Positions 12,444-15,909 of a stretch of 15,909 bases of DNA are shown piece after piece; position 1 is the stretch's first letter; each line of letters starts with the position of its first letter. The position numbers and the translations under genes were made by a program. The notes beneath the pieces were generated by a model that searched no databases, was not told the DNA's origin, and saw nothing but the letters and a program-made list of their open reading frames with translations. Source of the stretch: an uncultured Dialister sp. (GTDB taxonomy: Bacteria; Bacillota; Negativicutes; Veillonellales; Dialisteraceae); assembly GCA_900543455.1 (NCBI GenBank), contig UQRR01000048.1, positions 1 through 15,909 of the forward strand, given 5' to 3'.

Positions 12444-13442
12444 TCAAAGCTTCGGTGTCGTCATGGAACGTCCAAGATCCTCCGTCATGCGGATATCTTC
12501 CTTCGGATCGCGGCCGCCTGTCGTCAGATAGCCGCCCACCATGATGCCGTTCAGCCCGCCTGTCAGTGCATACGCCTGCAGGCTTCGCAGGTTCACCTCA
12601 CGGCCGCCGGCGGTACGGATCAGCGCCTTCGGCAGGACGAAACGGAACATCGCAAACGTGCGGAGCACCTCGAGCGGCGGCAGACGCTTATTCGTATAGA
12701 AAGGCGTCCCCTTCACCGGATTCAGGATATTCAGCGGCACCGAGTCGATATGCATCTCCTTCAGGTGGAAAGCCATCTCCACCCGCTGATCCAGAGACTC
12801 ACCGAGCCCGATGATCCCGCCGGAGCACACGCGGATCCCCGCCGACTGCGCGGTATGAATGATATCCTCCTTATCCTCCATCGTATGCGTCGAGCAGATT
12901 TCCGGGAAATAAGAAGGCGACGTCTCGATATTACAGTGGATGCGCGTGATGCCCGCCTCTTTCAGCTGGAGCGCCTGCTCCTTGGAAATCAACCCCAGCG
13001 AGCAGCATACTTCGATCCCCACCTGCTCTCTGATCTTCTTCACGATATCGATGATCTCCTCGAACTCATTCGGATTATCCTGGTTACGGCCGGAAGTCAC
13101 CAGAGAGAAACGGACAGCCCCTGCTTCCTTCGCCTTCTTCGCTGCCGCAAGGATCTCCTCCTCCGGCAGAAGGCGATACACCTTCGCGCCGGTGTGATAC
13201 CAGCCCGACTGCGCGCAGAACTTGCAATTCTCCTGGCAATGCCCGCTTCTTGCATTGATGATCGCACAGAAATCCACCGCATTCCCATTGAACTTCTGGC
13301 GAATCTTATCGGCCATCGCAAGCAGCAGCATGGTATCCTCATCCTTCGTGCGGATGAGACTCTTCGCTTCCTCCTGCGTGATCTCACCCCCATCCATGAC
13401 CTTCTCCGCCAATCTGATGATCTCTGCACAAGCACTTTCCAT
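12444..13442 (-). CDS. bioB: Biotin synthase family radical SAM protein, copy 1
   Basis: First gene of the array, 332 residues. C69QENC73KFC76 is the SAM cluster motif. Family blocks are VTSGRNQ, IHCNIETS (168-175), VCSGGIIGLGES (205-216), VPLNILNP and IRTAGGREVNLRSLQ, with R281 at the E. coli R260 position. S113 replaces the E. coli C97 ligand; C146/C147, C170, C183 and C206 are shared with both other copies. Like copy 3, but unlike copy 2, it has SGWYHTG after the cluster motif. GGGAG precedes the ATG at 13442 by 7 bases, and a near-consensus promoter with a BirA-like site lies about 50-95 bases upstream. The lack of the C97 ligand fits the BioB class of strict anaerobes rather than the classical [2Fe-2S] type; this is an inference from family knowledge. 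Confidence 0.9.
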   Translation of the reverse strand: MESACAEIIRLAEKVMDGGEITQEEAKSLIRTKDEDTMLLLAMADKIRQKFNGNAVDFCAIINARSGHCQENCKFCAQSGWYHTGAKVYRLLPEEEILAAAKKAKEAGAVRFSLVTSGRNQDNPNEFEEIIDIVKKIREQVGIEVCCSLGLISKEQALQLKEAGITRIHCNIETSPSYFPEICSTHTMEDKEDIIHTAQSAGIRVCSGGIIGLGESLDQRVEMAFHLKEMHIDSVPLNILNPVKGTPFYTNKRLPPLEVLRTFAMFRFVLPKALIRTAGGREVNLRSLQAYALTGGLNGIMVGGYLTTGGRDPKEDIRMTEDLGRSMTTPKL

Positions 13443-13489
13443 GATGATTCTCCCTTTCCTTCATTCCTTCGGGTCACTCGCCCCTTTGA

Positions 13490-13524
13490 ATTGTTACCTT
13501 GTAGGTAAGTATAGAATAAACAAT
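13490..13524. promoter_or_regulatory. BirA-like operator over the bioB copy 1 promoter
   Basis: On the minus strand TTGTTTATT - 15 bases - AGGTAACAA has the half-site and spacer layout of biotin repressor (BirA) operators, whose consensus is close to TTGTTAACC-N14-16-GGTTAACAA. I count 13 of 18 matches. A second, tighter dyad, TTACCT-TGT-AGGTAA (13494-13508), overlaps it. Both cover the -10 region, where a bound repressor would block transcription. Confidence 0.5.
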
Positions 13525-13536
13525 CGAATGTGTCAA
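13508..13536 (-). promoter_or_regulatory. Sigma-70-type promoter of the bioB array
   Basis: TTGACA (13531-13536) and TATACT (13508-13513) on the minus strand are separated by exactly 17 bases, a near-consensus vegetative promoter. Transcription would start roughly 55-60 bases before the copy 1 start codon. Confidence 0.85.
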
Positions 13537-13659
13537 TCAAGAAAATAATTGCAGTTGACAATGAAGAGAGGGAAGCGGAGAAGTGCGCGGCACATGTGGG
13601 AAAAGCGCGAGTCCCTGACCGCGAATGACAACGATTGAATCAGTGCTTCCTTGAAAATC

Positions 13660-13800
13660 ATTCGCGCCCCTTCCTCTGGAAGGGGCAGACGAGCGAAGCG
13701 AGGCGGGGTTGGCTTCCCTGAATGTGGGAGTACCGTTTCACGCGACCAACCTCCGCCCCTTCGGGGCACCTCCTTCCAAAGGAAGGAGGGAGAAAAAAGG
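13660..13800. repeat. Hairpin-rich repeat between bioB copy 1 and hsp20
   Basis: Several perfect stems follow each other: GCCCCTTCC-TCT-GGAAGGGGC (13666-13686), GCCCC-TT-CGGGGC (about 13757-13769) and CCTCCTTCC-AAA-GGAAGGAGG. An outer imperfect pairing brings GGCGGGGTTGG together with CCAACCTCCGCC. The arrangement is like the repeats at 14511 and 14683. From 13561 to 13660 nothing recognisable is seen. Confidence 0.65.
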
Positions 13801-13844
13801 CGCTGATGTCTCCCAATCTCCCAGTCCCCAGCCCCGTACACCAC

Positions 13845-13881
13845 AAAGCCCCTGACCGGAAAATTTCCGATCAGGGGCTTT
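13845..13881 (-). terminator. Hairpin after hsp20, probable terminator
   Basis: AAAGCCCCTGA (13845-13855) pairs with TCAGGGGCTTT (13871-13881), and CGGAAA pairs with TTTCCG inside, with one mismatch between the stems. The stem is long and GC-rich but the T run is short (TTT), so it is a moderate terminator, possibly for both directions. Confidence 0.65.
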
Positions 13882-13914
13882 CTATGCGATCGCATCAGCG
13901 TCTCTCAAAAGACA

Positions 13915-14343
13915 TTAGTCGATCGTGATCTGACGCGATGGTTCTGCCTTCTTTTCTTCTTCCTTCGGCAGTGTGATGGTCAGGATGCCATCCTTCAGCG
14001 CCGCTTTGATGCCTTCCTCCTTGATGCCTTTCACCGTGAACTGACGGCTGAAGGAGACAGAAGCACGTTCGCGGCGGATGTAGTGATGCTCTGTATCATC
14101 GGCATCCTTCTTGTCTTCCTTCTTTGCACCCAGAGACAGGATCCCATTCTCATAAGAAATATGGATCTCTTCCTTCTTGAACCCCGGCATATCGCAAGTG
14201 ATCTCGTAATGATCCTTCTTATCCTCAATATCGACCTTCGGGACAGCGGTGTAATCCTGATACACCGTCGGCATATCATCATCAAAGAAGTGATCCAGAA
14301 CCGTATCGCCAAACAGACCATCAAATGGAATCAAACTACGCAT
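13915..14343 (-). CDS. hsp20: Small heat-shock protein (Hsp20/alpha-crystallin family)
   Basis: This is an ATP-independent chaperone that holds unfolding proteins and forms oligomers in the cytoplasm. The 142-residue protein has a short N-terminal arm and an alpha-crystallin domain of about residues 33-125. The domain contains the typical DMPGFKKEEIHISYENGILS stretch (51-70) and the late KDGILTITLPKEE block (117-129). The C-terminal RQITID supplies the I-x-I motif used for oligomer contacts. AGAGG lies 8 bases before the ATG at 14343. A perfect CIRCE element covers its promoter, so HrcA repression with heat induction is strongly indicated. It is a single-gene unit with a hairpin 34 bases after the stop. 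Confidence 0.95.
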   Translation of the reverse strand: MRSLIPFDGLFGDTVLDHFFDDDMPTVYQDYTAVPKVDIEDKKDHYEITCDMPGFKKEEIHISYENGILSLGAKKEDKKDADDTEHHYIRRERASVSFSRQFTVKGIKEEGIKAALKDGILTITLPKEEEKKAEPSRQITID

Positions 14344-14409
14344 ATCAAAGACCTCTTTCTTTTTATAATTTTCTTCAGGAGCCCTTTCGGTTCTCCCTTG
14401 AACAACTAT

Positions 14410-14437
14410 AGTATAGCACTTTTAGCACTCATGTCAA
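14410..14437 (-). promoter_or_regulatory. Promoter of hsp20
   Basis: TTGACA (14432-14437) and TATACT (14410-14415) on the minus strand are 16 bases apart. The -35 hexamer lies within the spacer of the CIRCE element, so bound HrcA would block RNA polymerase directly. Confidence 0.88.
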
Positions 14438-14448
14438 TAGAGTGCTAA
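14422..14448. promoter_or_regulatory. CIRCE element, HrcA operator
   Basis: TTAGCACTC (14422-14430), a 9-base spacer and GAGTGCTAA (14440-14448) match the CIRCE consensus at every position. It is placed over the hsp20 promoter. Confidence 0.97.
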
Positions 14449-14504
14449 ATTATTTTTGATTATTTGATTTAATAGGATGAAAATGCGTACTTCGATGATC
14501 CTTA

Positions 14505-14620
14505 GCTGGTGCTATCCTCGTATCGTCAGCCTTCCCTATGGGAAGATGCCCCAAAGGGGCGGATAGGGCACCAGCCATATGCAAGACAGGGACGCTGATG
14601 TCTTCCGATCTCCCAGTCTC
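14505..14620. repeat. Cloverleaf-like hairpin repeat, copy A
   Basis: An outer stem CTGGTGC-TATCC with GGATAGGGCACCAG (14505-14574, two extra bases in one arm) encloses CTTCCC-TAT-GGGAAG and GCCCC-AAA-GGGGC. The stretch GACGCTGATGTCTTCCGATC and AGTCTCC units follow. It is a direct repeat of 14683-14797. Confidence 0.75.
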
Positions 14621-14682
14621 CTAGTCTCTAGTCACTACGGGTTCTAAAGAGAAGGTAGCGGCTACGCTGATTTTTAGACAAC
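14621..14682. other. Short spacer between the two cloverleaf-like repeats
   Basis: It holds the end of an AGTCTCTAGTCAC run and a GAAGGTAGCGGCTACGCTGA palindromic stretch (TAGCGGCTA type), with no coding frame of note. Confidence 0.5.
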
Positions 14683-14848
14683 GCTATCCTCGTATCGTCA
14701 GCCTTCCCCTCTAGGGGAAGGTGCCCCGAAGGGGCGGATAGGGCACTGGCGGTATGCAAGACAAGGACGCTGATGTCTCCCAGTCTCCCAGTCTCTTAGT
14801 CCCCAGTCCCCAGTCCCTAGTCACCAGTCACCAGTCACTAGTCCCCCG
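14683..14848. repeat. Cloverleaf-like hairpin repeat, copy B, with 7-bp array
   Basis: GCTATCCTCGTATCGTCAG is followed by a 9-bp stem CCTTCCCCT-CT-AGGGGAAGG, then GCCCC-GAA-GGGGC and GGATAGGGC, as in copy A. GACGCTGATGTC and then a long AGTCTCC/AGTCCCC/AGTCACC 7-bp array (about 14780-14845) reach the stop codon of the prepilin-like gene. Confidence 0.75.
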
Positions 14849-15250
14849 TCAGCTCGACACGTTTGTGACAGTGATGATGCGTTGGCCCTCATGCTCTTCG
14901 CTCGTGTACGTGATCCGCACCGTCCGCTTGTACCCGCCCTCTGCGTCCAATGCCGTAGAGGTCACTGTCCCCTCCGTGCGGGATGCCGACGTATCCGTCA
15001 CCGTCACCTTGACCCGCCGTCCATTCACCGAGAGCGTGAAGCTCTGACGTCCCTTCGTCCCCGTCTTCAGCCGCCCGAGCGCCACATTCGCTCCGCTCTC
15101 TGCCGCGTACACCGAAGACAGCCCCTGCTGATAGAGGTACGCCTCCGAGGCCGTGCGGGAGACATAGTAGAGTGCTCCCGCAGACAGCGTCACCAGCATG
15201 GAAAAAAGAAGCAGCAGGCACAGCGTCATGGAGCCCTTTCTTCTATTCAT
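14849..15250 (-). CDS. PilX-like minor pilin candidate
   Basis: The 133-residue protein has an N-terminal RRKGSMTLCLLLLFSMLVTL segment. This is a short basic leader, a glycine usable as a prepilin peptidase site, and about 20 hydrophobic residues. It then has AAESGANVALGRL (about 49-61), as in PilX-type minor pilins. If cleaved after G6, position 5 of the mature protein is Cys rather than the usual Glu, a feature of the PilX/GspK-like minor class. The rest is Thr/Ser-rich and probably beta-structured. I chose the ATG at 15250 because it overlaps the upstream gene by 8 bases and leaves a normal leader length. It probably acts with the preceding gene in a type IV pilus or competence pseudopilus. 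The protein family is inferred from the N-terminus only. Confidence 0.65.
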   Translation of the reverse strand: MNRRKGSMTLCLLLLFSMLVTLSAGALYYVSRTASEAYLYQQGLSSVYAAESGANVALGRLKTGTKGRQSFTLSVNGRRVKVTVTDTSASRTEGTVTSTALDAEGGYKRTVRITYTSEEHEGQRIITVTNVSS

Positions 15251-15770
15251 AGCGCTGCCCCTTTCTGTAGAAATCGGCATACGAGAGAAGGCTCGTGCGG
15301 AAATCCATCATTTCCCCCGACGGGCGATGCAGAATCGAGAAGGAGATCGCAAGCGCACCCTCCCCGTTCTTGACAAAGAGCGGCCCCTCCTCACAAGTCA
15401 GTGCGTACTCCTCCTTCCCCGATGTTGTCCCCGTCACCGGCTCCGTCGTCATCCCGTACACATCGAGTTTCAATTTCTCCTGATCCAGAAAGAAACGATA
15501 CGTCTTCACTTCGCCCGACTGGTTATACGCCTCGTAGCTGTAGGTATCGCCGGAGATCGAAGAAATCGTCTCCCTCTTGAGCGCATTGCGGAGCTGCTCA
15601 GTCATGAAATCCATGGCATAGAGTCCCTCGCCCGCGATCCGCGAACGCTTCGCCATGAGATCCACCGCGCGCACAGCCTCCGCCGCGAAGGGATAGAGCA
15701 CCGCCGAAAGCGATGCGATCAGGAAAAGCGCGATCAGCGCCTCGAGAAGAATATATCCGCGCCTCTTCAT
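15243..15770 (-). CDS. Prepilin-like protein (PilW/PulJ/ComGF type)
   Basis: The 175-residue protein begins MKRRGYILLEALIALFLIAS, a classical class III signal: basic leader, glycine at -1, and Glu at position +5 of the mature protein. Prepilin peptidase cleavage after G5 and a membrane helix of about 20 residues are expected. The C-terminal region (MDFMTEQLRNAL, then alternating beta-like stretches ending SLLSYADFY) resembles minor pilins of the PilW/PulJ kind, though no decisive motif exists. GGGAGG lies 6 bases before the ATG at 15770. The open frame extends 12 codons further upstream without a better start. It overlaps the next gene by 8 bases, which argues for joint translation. Confidence 0.75.
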   Translation of the reverse strand: MKRRGYILLEALIALFLIASLSAVLYPFAAEAVRAVDLMAKRSRIAGEGLYAMDFMTEQLRNALKRETISSISGDTYSYEAYNQSGEVKTYRFFLDQEKLKLDVYGMTTEPVTGTTSGKEEYALTCEEGPLFVKNGEGALAISFSILHRPSGEMMDFRTSLLSYADFYRKGQRYE

Positions 15771-15826
15771 GCTCCGCCTCCCTTCATCGCCCTGACAAGG
15801 AAACACCGCGTCTTTCTCTTTTCCCT

Positions 15827-15832
15827 ATTATA
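15827..15832 (-). promoter_or_regulatory. -10 box upstream of the prepilin-like genes
   Basis: TATAAT on the minus strand lies 57 bases before the start codon at 15770. No good -35 hexamer is visible at 16-18 bases, so this is a moderate candidate. The remaining sequence to the window edge (15833-15909) shows no recognisable gene. Confidence 0.45.
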
Positions 15833-15909
15833 GCAAAAAGGCGATGTGAAATAACGATCATCTCATTTTCGCGTTCCATCTGCCGCGGGGGACTTGCAGC
15901 TCTCATAGG

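Noticed and set aside
10168..13442. Idea that one of the three radical SAM proteins is HydE or PylB
   Set aside because: All three carry CxxxCxFCAQS, VCSGGIxGLGE/VCCGG and R281 in the BioB pattern; HydE and PylB have different residues following the cluster motif.

Overview
The window suggests an anaerobic, fermentative Bacillota, most like the diderm Negativicutes (Veillonella/Dialister/Megasphaera type). This is inferred from gene content: biotin synthase paralogues of the anaerobe type, a HrcA/CIRCE-controlled small heat-shock protein, prepilin-like proteins, and strong AGGAGG-type ribosome sites. No rRNA or other taxonomic marker is present, so the placement is tentative. Nearly every gene lies on the minus strand. 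The exceptions are the uracil-DNA glycosylase and an 89-residue membrane protein.

Reading along the minus strand from the right edge, the layout is as follows. Two overlapping prepilin-like genes lie at 15770-14849. A small heat-shock protein with a perfect CIRCE operator lies at 14343-13915. Three consecutive, diverged biotin synthase (BioB) paralogues lie at 13442-10168; the array opens with a near-consensus promoter carrying a BirA-like operator and closes with a strong terminator. After the two plus-strand genes (8303-9037 and 9442-9711) come a MATE exporter (7791-6457) and the nickel-pincer cofactor genes larE, larB and larC (6167-2493). Last are tyrA and aroB (2030-113), which overlap by 20 bases.

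The three lar genes together encode the route from nicotinate adenine dinucleotide to the nickel-pincer nucleotide. LarB carboxylates and hydrolyses it, LarE thiolates it, and LarC inserts nickel. The lactate racemase family enzyme (LarA) that would use the cofactor is not in the window. LarC is a single uninterrupted protein with an unusual Cys/His repeat domain. LarE has the three-cysteine signature expected of the iron-sulfur-dependent form. tyrA and aroB belong to aromatic amino acid synthesis. The BioB genes have no other biotin gene beside them.

The spaces between genes are as striking as the genes. Most hold versions of one polar composite repeat of roughly 200-300 bases. It starts with a 7-bp tandem array (GTGACTA/GTGACTG type) and passes through several small palindromes. 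It ends in a CTAACCCTGAACCC tail beside a gene. At many genes the 7-bp array begins at, or supplies, the stop codon. Two further repeat families are interspersed: a hairpin-rich 'cloverleaf' repeat and a short MITE-like element with imperfect terminal inverted repeats.
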